From: Pieris napi
Taxonomy: Eukaryota > Arthropoda > Insecta > Lepidoptera > Pieridae
Assembly: GCF_905475465.1 (NCBI RefSeq)
Contig: NC_062259.1
Location: 8,132,501-8,196,500 of the forward strand
Direction of reading: 5' to 3'
Length of the DNA stretch: 64,000 nucleotides
How positions within the stretch are numbered: the stretch's first letter is position 1; the number at the start of each line of letters is the position of its first letter. The notes under the pieces are model-generated. The model saw only the letters and a list, made by a program, of their open reading frames with translations, did no database searches and had not been told where the DNA came from. Of the stretch, positions 21,679 to 34,000 are shown in pieces. Both the position numbers and the translations under genes were made by a program.

Positions 21679-24385
21679 TTAAAAGTTCTTGTACGATACA
21701 GTTCAATTATATTTTTGATAGTATTGATTTATTTGAACGAAAACGTATACTGAAAAGAACACAAGCTAAATTCTTAATACTTAGTGAAATTTCCATAGAT
21801 ATTTTTCAAGCTTGTAATATGCTGAGGGGCAGAAGTGGTACTTAAGAGTATAAGTTTCTTTAGTGAGTCTCGTCAAAGGCGGCACGGCAAGAGATTGCCT
21901 CAAAAACGCAAGACGCATCAAGCATTCTCCGAAAGAAACAATGAATTTTCAAGACAGCGCCTCTTAATTACATTTTCTATGTTATTAATAGAAAAATATT
22001 AATAAAAAATATTCGCCTACGAAATTCGCACACGTGCGGTCGACAGAAGGTCAATTGGTGATCGTTATCGTTGTTGCTTATCTACTGTACGTTTAATGTA
22101 GGTACGTATATGTATGCCCACACAAGGCATACTCATGTATATAATTTTTGTTCATAGGCAAATAAATGAACGTATCTATCCTATGCTTACCAAATTTGGT
22201 CAAAAATAACGCAATTATTTTCATATGAAAGATTTTTAGAAATACATTATAAGCAAAATAAAAAGGGAAATCGTTTAAGATGAAAATCAATCTCAAACTT
22301 TATAACTCGCTGGATGTAAAGAAAGCACTCAAAATTTTTACTAACGAGTAGGAAAGTGCTAATTTTAAATGCATTTGTTAGCCGAGTTCTAAAATATTTA
22401 TAAAATTACCACATATTATTTTCGTTTATTAAAATTAAAATGCATACTATGATGAAGGCGAACCCATAGTTGTTATTAGAGGTAACGGTTAATTATTTCT
22501 TGGCTTGGATTTAAGTATGTTCACAAATGAAGTAATCGCTAGTGGTACAACACTGTTAATTTGATGCGCTATGTGTGCTTCATATATTAATAAATTTAAT
22601 TTCTGATTATAAAATAAACGTTATTATACGTTTTTCATAGAGAATTAACACTTAGGGCCTGGCAAAAATGTCTAATTAATTCTAAGATAAGCTGACGCTG
22701 ATGTCCTCACGATGTTTATCCTGTGCAGTTTTTTCATTATAATAACATTTAATTATTTAAATAACTTAAACGACATAATAATTCGTTCGTGGTTATAAAA
22801 GAGCAAAAAGTATGTCAAGTTATTATGTCCTTTGAAAACAATGACATTTGAAAAAAAAACGTGTTACTAATTGATTAATATGTAATAATTAATAAGATAA
22901 TTTATTTCTTCTAACTATTGTTCTTTAAAAACTATCATAATGATTATATTCGTAACTAAACATTTTCCTGTCATCTATTTATTTTCTGTAATAAAATGCA
23001 TACCATGGTATTTTGTAATCCAATTTTTGATTGAATATAATCGTTCAGGCGTAATAGCGTATACGCCTTTGCCTACGTAGAATTTATATTATATAAAGGA
23101 TTATTATTTTCATTGAAATTTAAACTTTTCATTAATAGTGACATAATTTTAAGTACTGTTTTAGTCTTATAAGTGTACTTTTAATTTATTTATTATACAT
23201 GTCAGTCCTTATCTTATTGTATTAATTCGGTTACAGTGATTTTTTTCTGACTTGTTTAGTAAAATTGTTTGATAAGTATGGCAATAGATCACACAGACGT
23301 GAGGGAAACTTGCAATGACCGCACGGATCTTGTAAACAATTTCAATCCAATAAATGCTACCGAACAATGAACGGGTTGATCACGAAAAAATCATCTACAA
23401 GCTGATCGTGCGCAGCTCCTTCACGAATCCGGTAGTCGTGTCGCTATCAGGGATGTCAGGGACTTCTTTATATTTTAATTTTTCTTTATTTGGATTAACC
23501 CTATTTTGTCTTTATTGACTGGCGATATTATTGGATCTTGGACATTATTGAAGTATACTAGAGAGGTGATAAACTTGTTACTAATATATTCAAGACAATA
23601 TTTGTGAGGTCATCTTAAAAGGGCAGATATACTGCATCTAAATAAATATTTTTGCTATGAATGATGCAAAGTTTAACTATGTGTGTTAATAAAGAAAAAT
23701 AACAATTCCAAAGACGTGAAAAGCTATACACGCCCACCAAACTAGCTTTTATCTGTGCACTAAATCGTTATACATAGCTATCATCGGCTGACCAATCATT
23801 TAACGCGAAACCTCCATCACAGTACGGGAGGCTGTCCGTACTATCAACAGGTTGTATAATGATTCGCTATTTTTCCCAAAAATTTCCGGTTATAGAAATA
23901 TGCACGGCGGTCGCGGCCAATTGATACGCGTACAAATTTAAACATAAATTTTGATATTATGTTCTGTATTTACTTTTATAACCGTTTATATTTAAGTAGT
24001 TTTTTTTGATTCAGTGATTAGAAATTAAAAAAGATGCGATAAATATAACTACCGATTCTTTATGTATTCTATTAAAGCCTAATTTTCGAATAGTTTTTCA
24101 GTAATATGGCAACAAAGCACGGCTAACCTTCGTAATAGAGGGGCATCAGAAAAAGAAAAAAAATATTAGCTAGAATCTTAAGTTAATACCACAACCAAAA
24201 GTGTAAAAGATCCTTCACTAATGTATCAAATATATGGCTGTTAGTTTGAAGTATTTTCGCAAATAACACGTGATGAACATTAAATAAAATTCGTACCTGT
24301 TGTGGTGGGATTTTGATTTACAAAACGATGTTTAACAAACTCTATATTAAACTATTATTATGATAATTATTATTATGTGTTCCCT
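21679..24385. other. intronic sequence, nothing recognised
   Basis: AT-rich. A GC-richer patch at 23280-23460 is unassigned. A short inverted repeat, GTACGG...CCGTAC, lies near 23822-23842. Confidence 0.4.
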
Positions 24386-24588
24386 TAGTAGAGACTCTGG
24401 GGCCGTGGGATTCAAGTGCACAGGCGCTAATTAAAGATTTAAGTTGGCGCCTGGTAGATAGTAACGATGACCCCAGAGCTGGTGCTTTCCTGGCTCAAGG
24501 AGTAAGTATCGCAATACAGCGAGGAAATGCTGCCAGCGACAAGGGTACACTGCCACAGGGAGGACCATACTTTTTAAATTTGTTTTGA
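24386..24588 (+). pseudogene. C-terminal remnant of a retroelement polyprotein
   Basis: Open plus-strand frame of about 67 codons ending at TGA: LVETLGPWDSSAQALIKDLS, followed by WRLVDSNDDPRAGAFLAQGV and SIAIQRGNAAS. The pattern VETLG.W...A..L.K.LS.RL....DPRAG.FL.Q..S.AIQRGNAAS is one I associate with the C-terminal end of retrotransposon pol-like ORFs in Lepidoptera and other invertebrates; I cannot fix the clade. No upstream reverse transcriptase is present, so this is a 5'-truncated insertion in the plus orientation. Confidence 0.55.
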
Positions 24589-25394
24589 TTTTCTTTTTAA
24601 TATTTTTTATTATTACTTTGTAGGTTAAGAATCTTGAAAATACTGTATACTTGATTGTAATCAATAAAATTATCTATTTAAATTATTATGATCTATCATT
24701 GATTTACAAAAAAAGGGTTTTTTGTATATCAATGTGATCTATAAATTTTTACGTAAGATTTTGTTTCGGTGAAATTTCGCGAAAGCTTTGAACTAAATAG
24801 AACTTTACTGGTTAACATGAAGTTATGTGAAACAATGGTTTCAAATACACACTAAACATTAAATAATGTTATTCGTTGGTACATTTGACTTACATCGAAA
24901 CAAATTATATGGTTGCGTTACATTTCGTTCCGAACACAAGGGCTGTAATATTTTATAAAATATACACCAGTTTAAATGATAATTTATACTCCATTGTTAT
25001 TCATTGATGTTATTATATGTATATTTTCCCATTGTTTCAAATCAGAGCATATTTTATGCATTTAATGTTTAAGGATTGTACACACAACTCTTTTAATGCT
25101 AAAAAATATAATATATTACATATTAAAAGATTTAGTGGTTGTGTTTTTTTTACCAACCTAAAAATATTTCGTTTAATTTTTAATAATATTTTAACATTAA
25201 AACCTAACCTGTTCCTAGACATGTGCCTAGGAACAGGAACACATATAGGTGTTCTATTAACCGACATTTCTTTAGAGTATGCCATATACCCTTGGTAGAA
25301 ACCAATCTTGGTTTCCAAGTATAGTTAAGGCATTTTTATGATAACTTTGCGTGTGACCCTGCAAATAAGTCCCTTCAATAGATTTTTATATCAA
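24589..25394. other. intronic sequence with one palindrome
   Basis: AT-rich. The palindrome at 25208-25237 is listed separately. Overlapping open frames on both strands at 25017-25318 have no recognisable similarity and share AT-biased composition. Confidence 0.4.
25208..25237. repeat. hairpin-forming palindrome, 11-bp arms
   Basis: CCTGTTCCTAG (25208-25218) and CTAGGAACAGG (25227-25237) are exact complements around an 8-base loop. The function is unknown. Confidence 0.7.
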
Positions 25395-25560
25395 CCCTTT
25401 TTGTTTTATAAAACAGGGGGCAAACGGGCTGGATGCCCAACTAATGTTAAGTGATAACCATGGCGGCCTTTTAATATTTGGTACGCTCTTGAAGGACCCT
25501 AAGTCGAATCGGGTCGGAAATACTTCAGTGGGTAGCTGATGAAACTACATCAATATCATT
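25395..25560 (+). repeat. degraded lepidopteran interspersed repeat, copy 2
   Basis: Has GGGGGCAAACGGGCTGGATG, CTAATGTTAAGTGATAACCA, TTTGGTACGCTCTTGAAGGA and CCCTAAGTCGAATCGG in family order. Same family and orientation as 455-610 and 36030-36285; internally deleted. Confidence 0.65.
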
Positions 25561-26289
25561 TAAGAAGCAAACATGTCTGCACAGAAGGCTTATCAGCTAC
25601 TTGTTGATAAAGAAAAATTATTAAGGAAACAGACTTAGATATAGCCAAAACTAGGGCCGAGATTCCGAGTTAAGAGTTACCGCTGAATTTCGTATGACAA
25701 AGAAGTAACGGTATGTTACACTGTTTACACGTATTAAAGTGATAATATAATCCGTGTTGTGACAATTTTCTAAAAATACACCAAAAGGGATTTCAGCCAA
25801 TGAATAAATATTTGAATGTATAAAATATATTACGTAGATTTTATTAAATATATCAAGACATTATTTAAATTTATTGCACTCATTTTAAATTAAAATAGTG
25901 CATCATGCATGCAGTGATCTCGTATTGTTTAACATTTCAAAAACAGTTGATACAAGCTCAATCTGTGACTTCAATTGCCAAGAAGTTTATGAGATGAAAG
26001 ACGCGGAAATACTGAACATAGTAAAAGTTTAATGAATTTTTTTTGGTACTTAAAAGTTGTACAATTAAAAAAATAACTTCCGCTCTCAATAGGCTAACAA
26101 AGCTTATGCAAATTACCAAACGTAATTTCTAAATTTTGAAAACTACTGTCAATAACAAATCGTAACAATAACGATTAGTATTATGGGTATGATGATGTAT
26201 AGGTGTCTAACAAACTGAGTTTTCTTTCGAGTTTATACTTGGATATAAATTTTTAAGTTGTACCAAATTTGTGACTGTTGTTTTCCCTG

Positions 26290-26560
26290 CTTCGGACATA
26301 TTTAAGTGGCTATTGCCGCGACTTGGCCCGCGTGGTTAGTAACTATGGGCGATATTTTGAATTTTTAGGACCTTTTCTAAATAAAACGCTAATTCACAGT
26401 CAAAAATATGTTATATAAACGCATAGTAAAAATAAAGAGACCGATTTTTCATCCTAACATACATTACCTATAACCGACCTATGCTCTGCTCTATATACAA
26501 AATTTCACTAAAATCCGTTAAATGTATAAGACTTCCGAATTTGCAATATTAGTAGGGGAT
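26290..26560 (+). repeat. degraded dispersed element ending in AATATTAGTAGGGGAT
   Basis: Has GCCGCGACTTGGCCCGCGTG at the left, CAAAATTTCACTAAAATCCG towards the right, and ends TTTGCAATATTAGTAGGGGA. This order resembles a very common lepidopteran non-autonomous repeat whose copies end in a TATAATATTAGTAGGGA-like motif. The copy is strongly diverged. Confidence 0.45.
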
Positions 26561-26882
26561 TTTAAATAATTCATCGTGTAGCGCATACAGACACTGTTCT
26601 GTTACACTTTGTAGTGTCAATACTGACAGCACTCACTTTGATAGAAATAGATCGAATAAATAATAGATCGCACTGCGATTGAGGTTCTTTGAAATTGAAA
26701 TTCAATACGTCAACCCAGTTCATATAATGTCTAAACACCAAGTATTTGCGAATCGTTATTTAAATAATAAAAATTAATTTACTGTTTTAGTCCCCTACTA
26801 TGCGTATCTGTATAATAAATTAATGTACGTAAAATACTGTTTTGACAGTCTTAAAGAGGAGTTGAGACTGAGATACGTCTTA

Positions 26883-27123
26883 GGGTGAGATCTATAGTGC
26901 GCACTTAGACTTTGCTCAGACTTAACTACAACCATTCTTTACTTTTTTAAAGGATAATAAAGAAGGTATTGCATGAAATGAAACATCAATTTCTGTCTTA
27001 GCTTGAGCTTAGCTTAATCTCACCGTTAAAATGTCTATAAATATACTAAATCATAGTTTAACCTTAGTGTTTTTCGTAAGTAAAGTCTGAGCAAAGTCCA
27101 AGTGCGCACTATAGATCTCACCC
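26883..27123. mobile_element. PIF/Harbinger-like MITE, 241 bp, with TTA target-site duplication
   Basis: Termini GGGTGAGATCTATAGTGCGC... and their complement form inverted repeats of about 40 bp with one mismatch (ACTTAGAC against ACTTGGAC). The element is flanked on both sides by TTA (26880-26882 and 27124-27126). A 3-bp TWA duplication is characteristic of PIF/Harbinger elements. No transposase is present, so it would need a partner in trans. Confidence 0.85.
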
Positions 27124-27206
27124 TTAGTATTCCGTACGTAACGGATTAAAGGATTATTTCATCTTTTTTAATTAACGAAAAAAAAATTAGTGCAGCTAAG
27201 AACCTT

Positions 27207-27468
27207 TTTAGGTCTGGACCTCAGATTTCTGTATCGGTTTCATGATCATTTCTCAATCTAATAGGCAAGTAAGCCTCCTGTGCCTAACACAAGCCGTCGA
27301 CTCTTTGGGTCTAAGACATATCGGTTTCCTCACGATGTTTTCCTTCACCGTTCGAGCAAATGTTAAATGCACACATAGAAAGAAAGTCCATTGGTGCACA
27401 GCCGAGGATCAAACCTACGACATCGGGGATGAGAGTCGCACGCTGAAGCCACTAGGCTAACACTATTC
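27207..27468 (-). mobile_element. tRNA-derived SINE, family B, near-complete copy
   Basis: Read on the minus strand it has the tRNA-like head (GTTAGCCTAGTGGCTTCAGC, then GCGACTCTCATCCCC), a decayed B box, and the shared body GAACGGTGAAGGAAAACATC and GTGAGGAAACCGATATGTCT. The tail runs through GGCACAGGAGGC, the family end TTGAGAAATGATCATGAAAC and CTGAGGTCCAGACC. The 72-codon plus-strand frame at 27242-27460 is only an antisense reading of the SINE. Confidence 0.8.
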
Positions 27469-27964
27469 AAGCCAATAATGAAAAACATGTTAATAAAATA
27501 CGTTCTAAGTATTCATATCATCTTCCAAAATAACATTTTCAGAAATTTCTTCATAGCTTCCAGTGTAGGCCAGGATTAAAATATTTGAATTGTTCGACTG
27601 TTGTGTTTGTGTGATTCGTTGTAAACACATACACACGCAATTCGACTTATATTTTAGGACTGAGAGGTCAACCAGTGACATATTAATATGAGTAATCAAA
27701 AATATATTATGTTTATTTTAGCACCAAATGCCTTGTATATTATGTGTCAGACACGCTTTTGAGAGCAGTAATGAAACTAACGCTCAGATTCTAAGTCGAG
27801 ACCGAACGCTAAGTATTACTTCTGTATGTCAAAATTTGAATTTGAGCTATAAGTCAATCTTAGCACTAGGTATGTTTCGACTGTGAATCTTCGGAAACTT
27901 CGGAAAGAAAAACCAATGGCTCTACCACCTTTATCTGGGCTTCAAATTTTCTGTATAAATCGTG

Positions 27965-28145
27965 ATCATTTGTTTTTTCGTATATAGGCGGCGTTCGACG
28001 CCGTCGAATTCCTGTCGGTTACCTGAGGAAGTTTTCCTTCATCGTACGAGCAACTACAGACAGAAAAGTCCATAGGGACACTGGCGGGTCTCAAACTTAC
28101 AACCTCATAGATGAGAGTAGCCAACACTGCTCAGAAAGACGTCAT
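27965..28145 (-). mobile_element. tRNA-derived SINE, family B, diverged copy
   Basis: Minus-strand remnants of the same family: TGAGCAGTGTTGGC head, GACTCTCATCTATGAGGTTG, GGAAAACTTCCTCAGG, and a body ending near GAATTCGACGGCGTCGAACG. Much more diverged than its neighbour 500 bp away, so it is probably an older insertion. Confidence 0.6.
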
Positions 28146-30903
28146 GTTACGTCATTAAACGAAGTTACTGTAACATGTATCGTTTAATAGGGTATTTTAT
28201 GAGGTCAAAAATATATGTAACCTTATCAAGGATGGAAATTAAATCTTTAATTTGAGATAAGTCTGAATCTGATGATAAGTCACATACAAATCACATCTGT
28301 TTTGTATGTGATCAAAACGATTAAAAACATTTTTATTGCGAAGATTTATTTGCCTCAACCTATTTGTAGTTCATCAAATTGGGTCCTAGTTAAATTAAAT
28401 TACAAAAATATCGTTGGGTGTTTGGTGATTTAAATAATCTTACATACGACATAAACTACACAAACAAGTACTATACCAACATATAACGCACCCAGAACTA
28501 TGAAAATCAATTTATATGTAAAAGTCGCAGTAATATCCGCAGAAGTATAATTATGTTTCTCAATTCGTATCTTAAATTACACCATAACAATAAGCGAAGA
28601 AACTTTCAAACTCCCTTCAATACATCTATTTAGGTTAATACTGAATCACCTTTACACAATTTGTCCTTTTTATCGATATCTAGCATAGTAATTATACTAA
28701 TCAAATAAAAAATAGGTTGAAACGAGCGAACTAATAAATTATTACAAATTTCAACGAAGTAATTATACATTCAAATTATTATTAGTGGATTGAATATCTT
28801 AATTATACAGTACTATTAAATAAAGTAATTAATTTTCTGCTACGGCGATCAATATAAAGCTGCTTTTTTATAATTGAAACGGCTACTCGCAACTTTTACA
28901 ATTTTTATGGAAATTACGGTGAAACTTTGCATATTGCCAGGCGGGTTAGTTGCAAGTTATATAAAGTAGATAAACTAATATCAATTCTCATTTTTATTTC
29001 AAAATTGGAACACTGTTTGTACTGTTTCTCATTTAGGGATATTTAAAATTAGAACAAGTGTTGAATAAACGCCAAATACTGTCGAAAAGAAAGGAACAAA
29101 TGCGAACAATGGAAATTTTAACAGTTATAATGAATACATAGCTGTAATCGGATCGGGTATTAGTCCGTAAGTTACAACGAATTGGATTACAACGAACGAT
29201 AAATAAAGACTCTAAAATAATGCTTTATATGTAAATATAGGGTATTGTTGCAATAACGAGGCTTGCTAAATCACAATATGAGGTTGATTTATATCTCAAC
29301 GGTCCGCTTACTGCCTTCATGGGAGGGCTATAAAAATTCAACCAAAAAGCAGCCGGTGTACGAAACTTTACCTTGGATATAATTTAGGGAATCTTGGCAA
29401 ATCCAACCGTATTTATATCAGGCATTGGGAGCAAAATTACCTGAAAATATTGTCTACGCTGCGAGGTGTCCATTGCCTAATTGGTCACTTAACTGCGTGA
29501 AGGAACTCTTTATTCAAGGGATTTCAGTGCGTAAAACGGAAAGTAATTTTAGACGGAAGGAGACCGTAAAGCTAAATGCGATTTTGACTCATTACGAATA
29601 ATCGTTATTGAATCAGTTATTATCGACCATTTTATTGTATTGAGAACGCTTTATGAGAATGCTTCGATTGCTTAGCCTACGTTTGCTTAAATTCGACAAA
29701 CAGTTAAGGAACGTTTATAAGTAGGGCCCATGTCAATCTCAAATTTCATTCTAATTAGTCTTATGGTACGCAAAAAAATGGCTTGGGGTAAAATAGGCGA
29801 ACTCGATCCATCGCCGCGCGCGGATTACTCAACAATAACGTTTTTAGTTCCGGAGCAGCAAGCTAATCATATTAACGAACTAATCCCGCGCCACTACGCC
29901 GAGGAAATTCATTAATATCCTGCCTAGTGGCAACAGATGAAAAATTAGTATGGGACAGGTTGGACGACCGGATTTTTGATATTGAATCCATACGAAATTC
30001 TAAAAGGATTCAATTTTGTGTGATGTCCAAAGAGTGAAAGAAAAGCTTGAATGCGCCGTAATTAAAGTCATACCATCTGTATCCATGAGTGTATGTTTTC
30101 TCTTTGTAAGGTAAAAATGTTACAAATTACATTTCGTTAGGGAAGATACTAAAAATAGCCAAAGAATTTAATTATTTTGCAACGATATAATCTTCGGCCG
30201 AGCTGTAATCCAATAACGAAAACACGATAGGAACAATACAATTTATGATATCTATAACGCGGCTGCGAATTTAATTCCACTGCACTTAATTTTATTACGT
30301 GGCAACACGGACGCTTGTCAAATAACAGACAGCAGATACATCACTCGAATGTAATTATTATACAGTTTCGACGATTGTACACATGCAAAAAATTGTAGGC
30401 ATGCTAAATAATTCGAGGGAATGGATCGTTTAAAATATTTTTACATATTTATGGCACTTTTCATATGCCACTCTCTTAATTACCTATAATTAGGCATATT
30501 AAGAATGTTCCAGATACTAAGATTATTTTAATTAAAATGAAAGTTGATAGCTGTTTTTAGTTTTTAGAACGCGGTAATTGTTTTATATGGAAATGGTTGT
30601 TTCTCGGGGCTTAATAGTAGTGTTGACGTGATTTAACATAACTGATTATATGGATTTACGTACCCTTGTGGCCTACTTTATACCCGCATTCATCTTGTGG
30701 AATTAAAAGTAATAAAATTATTTATTTGCCTAATATTGCATGCAAACATGTTTAAAATAAATGTTATTACAAGTATGTTTTATCAACCGGGTACATATAT
30801 AATGCATGCAATGTAGACAAATTTAATTAATTGTTATTAGATTCAATAATTATTAAATTGTATTATAAAAGTCACAATAAAAGTCGTCTAACATGACTAA
30901 TGA
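28146..30903. other. intronic sequence, nothing recognised
   Basis: AT-rich. A plus-strand frame at 29730-29915 sits in a GC-richer patch but has no recognisable similarity. Confidence 0.4.
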
Positions 30904-31078
30904 TTTTTTTTTTATATCCGAGGTGGAAATGCATTTGCGCATCCCCTCAAACGTTGCAGGGGTATGTGGGACTCGACCCACGCCAAAATCTTTGCTATTC
31001 AGAGACTGGGTGAGCAATACCTACTAAAACCACCTCGAGTAGTTCCTACAAAGCTGCGTTACAGAGGCTCCGGGGTGA
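30904..31078 (+). repeat. dispersed repeat beginning with poly(T), closed by an 8-bp inverted repeat
   Basis: A poly(T) run is followed by GAAATGCATTTGCGCATCCCC, AACGTTGCAGGGGTATGTGG and a right end TTACAGAGGCTCCGGGGTGA, a combination I associate with lepidopteran interspersed repeats. CGAGGTGG (30919-30926) is complementary to CCACCTCG (31030-31037). The class is uncertain; it may be a LINE 3' region in reverse. Confidence 0.5.
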
Positions 31079-34000
31079 CTAATGATAACTGGTTCCATCT
31101 TTGGATGCAAGCTTTTCGTAGTTTTTGATTTACGTATACTTATTTATGTGCTTTCATAAGTTCATTTTGATCTGGGCTATTCAAAATAATAATAATCCAT
31201 CCCATCCTTTCGTAATTAATCTGATTTGTCTAAATGAAGTTTATTAATGAATACGTGACGTTGCTGCTTTGATTATATTAAAATTTCATTGGCGTATTTA
31301 GATTTGATTGAATTATTAATTAAATTAATCAGTGCTATATTGAAACTTTATTGGAATAGCCGGTTGTAATTGGTTAATTATACATTGTAATCTGTGCTTA
31401 ATCTAATAACAGTACTAACATGATCAAACAACTGTCTTCGATGCCTTGGTAATTTTTCGTCATAGCTAGAATTAACTATTACCTTGCGGGTGAGATAATT
31501 TCTGTGCCTGGAACACGCTGTTGATTTTTGGGTTTTACACGATTTTTGGGTTTACTCTTAACCTTTTTCGATATCCATACGAAAGAAATCGGGGTTCAGG
31601 TACTGTCAGCTAATTTGAACTTTGTACAGCAACTCATTTAAGTAAATTAAAGTGGTTGGAACCATTACGAAGTTTTCATAGAAATTCAGATTTTTATGTA
31701 AAACTTCTAATCGCGCTTTTGAAGCCATCCGAAGGAAACGGTTTAATATTCGACCATGGCTGTATGACGTTGTTCAAGTTGCCTTCCAAAGTTATTAACC
31801 CAATTCTTCATAACTAGTTCGTCGATGTTTTTTTCAATATACTAAAAACTTGACATTTTCTTTAATAATTGTTCGAGTTTATAAGTATAAACTAGTTATA
31901 GTAAAAGCAAGTAAATTCCGCAGGCGCCACGATATAGACGCCGACATGGGCAAAAACACTATGACTCGATCGGCATTTAGGAATTACAAGATATTTTACA
32001 ATGTATGCGATATCCTATTATTGTACCTGAATTTCAGGAGTTTTTGTATGGTGTTGTAGTTAGACGAATTCTTTGTGGGAAACACGTTGCAATTGTAATT
32101 TGTAACATTCTACAACACAACAGGCACCTCCATAGGGCTGACTGGCGATTTAATAAATTTTGACATAGTTTTTAAGACATTATATAAAAGCTCTGACGCA
32201 AGTATGGGAATCTCAATAAATTATAGATCTTGACACAACAAACTTTGATATATGTGAATCAGGATTTTTGGTGAAATAATTTTTGAATCACTTAAGTAAT
32301 TCTAAGATAATTCCTACAAACTAACTTAACCTTGTAATTTTAGTCAGGAAAACATTTTTAATATTCAACTCAAATGTTAAAGTTAAGCATATTCCTAAAT
32401 AATTGTCTTAATTATTCTTAATTTTTTAATGAGAGTCATATTTAGTCTTAAAAAATGTAATAAACAATAATGGATGTAGATAACACAGTAATATAAAATA
32501 AGTGGTTTACGGTATTCAAATTATAAGGACAGTATAAAAACAAAATAGATGTTTCAATAGCCTATTATACATAATAACGATACATCGTTTGAGCAACATT
32601 TATTATTGAAATATGCTTTGACGATGCATTTTCTAAGCATTCTCCGGTTTCATTTACATTATATGTTACTGTATATTTTAATTATACGTTTTATTAATAA
32701 ACCCTGTCGGATTACAGAACTTTATTTTGTTTAAAAGAATTCCAAATTAAATTATTTTTATAATGCGCATAAATTACAAAAAACACGATGCTTATGTTAA
32801 TTATAATTTTAATTACAAGATTTTTGTACATGAGCAATTAAGTTGTAGTAGCGTTAATTTCGTTTTGTTATACCCAAGTTAATCGTAAAAACCAGCTCGC
32901 TATCGTAAAAATATTTGTATGATTAATGAACATTTAAAACGGAACTCGAGGAGCGATTTTTACTCACAAATAAATTATATCGTGTAAGCGAAAACGGGCA
33001 GCCCTGTCGAGGGGAATAAACGCCGCTATCGCATACTACATAGAAGATATTATCATAATGATTATTAACATGTGAGCCCTCGTACCAGGTACGACTGCGC
33101 GCCCTAGATATGTTTGACATCAGTCAGTTATTTTAATATAGGCAATTAAAGGTTCCTACTGGTTCGCGCACCACGGCAAACTTTTCGATTAGTCTGTGGT
33201 TGTCTTTAAGTGGATTTTAAATTGGTAGCGATTCGAAGCGGAGGACCGATTCTCGAATATCGGCTGCGGGCTCTACTGGGGTGAATGTATGGGCATGGGG
33301 TGCTCGTCGATTTTTGTCGATTAATTGCTTACGTGCTCTCGACACGCCTTTGTCACGAATTGTGGACGATTATCGGGAGACAAGAATGATAATGAACAAA
33401 AAGCGGTAATTTTTCCCTTGACATTCGTTATCTACTTAGGTAACCTTGATGGTTCTATGGACAATCGTACTTACATAACAATACGTATCTCCAACGAAGG
33501 CGTCTATTCGATTCAACTCGGCTATTCTAACGTAAAACAATAAGGAAAAGCGTTGGATGGTTTTATACGCGAATATAAACTATGTTGATTAGTATAATAT
33601 GCACTCGTTATATATCTATACACATTCGTCACGCTTGATAAGAACGCAGCACATCAATAAGAGACTTTTTGTCGCTTTCATATTTTAATGTCAATGATCC
33701 CAAACAAGTAATGAAATGTGTTTCTTAATATAATTGCTTGATTGTTGTATTCATGACATTTTTAACAATAAAAAACTAGTGCGAATCATATTAAATTGTT
33801 TGCCGTTTTTTGCTTACATTCGTTGCCCTCATTAGGTAAAGGAATAAGCAGATGCTACTTCCGTATAAGGTCTTGAGATAATTTTTCTGTTCTAAGAAAA
33901 TTAATATGTTACTAAGGGACACAACGGGTATTTGAAACTACAAATTACATAGTTCAGCCAATGTCAGATTAAGACCTAGTTACGATGTTACAAAGTGTAA

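Noticed and set aside
22680..22735. CCTCACGATGTTT resembling SINE family B
   Set aside because: Only about 13 bases match and no flanking SINE sequence is present.
27242..27460. 72-codon plus-strand frame
   Set aside because: Antisense reading of a family B SINE; the same holds for 21367-21624, 58606-58794 and 58693-58881.
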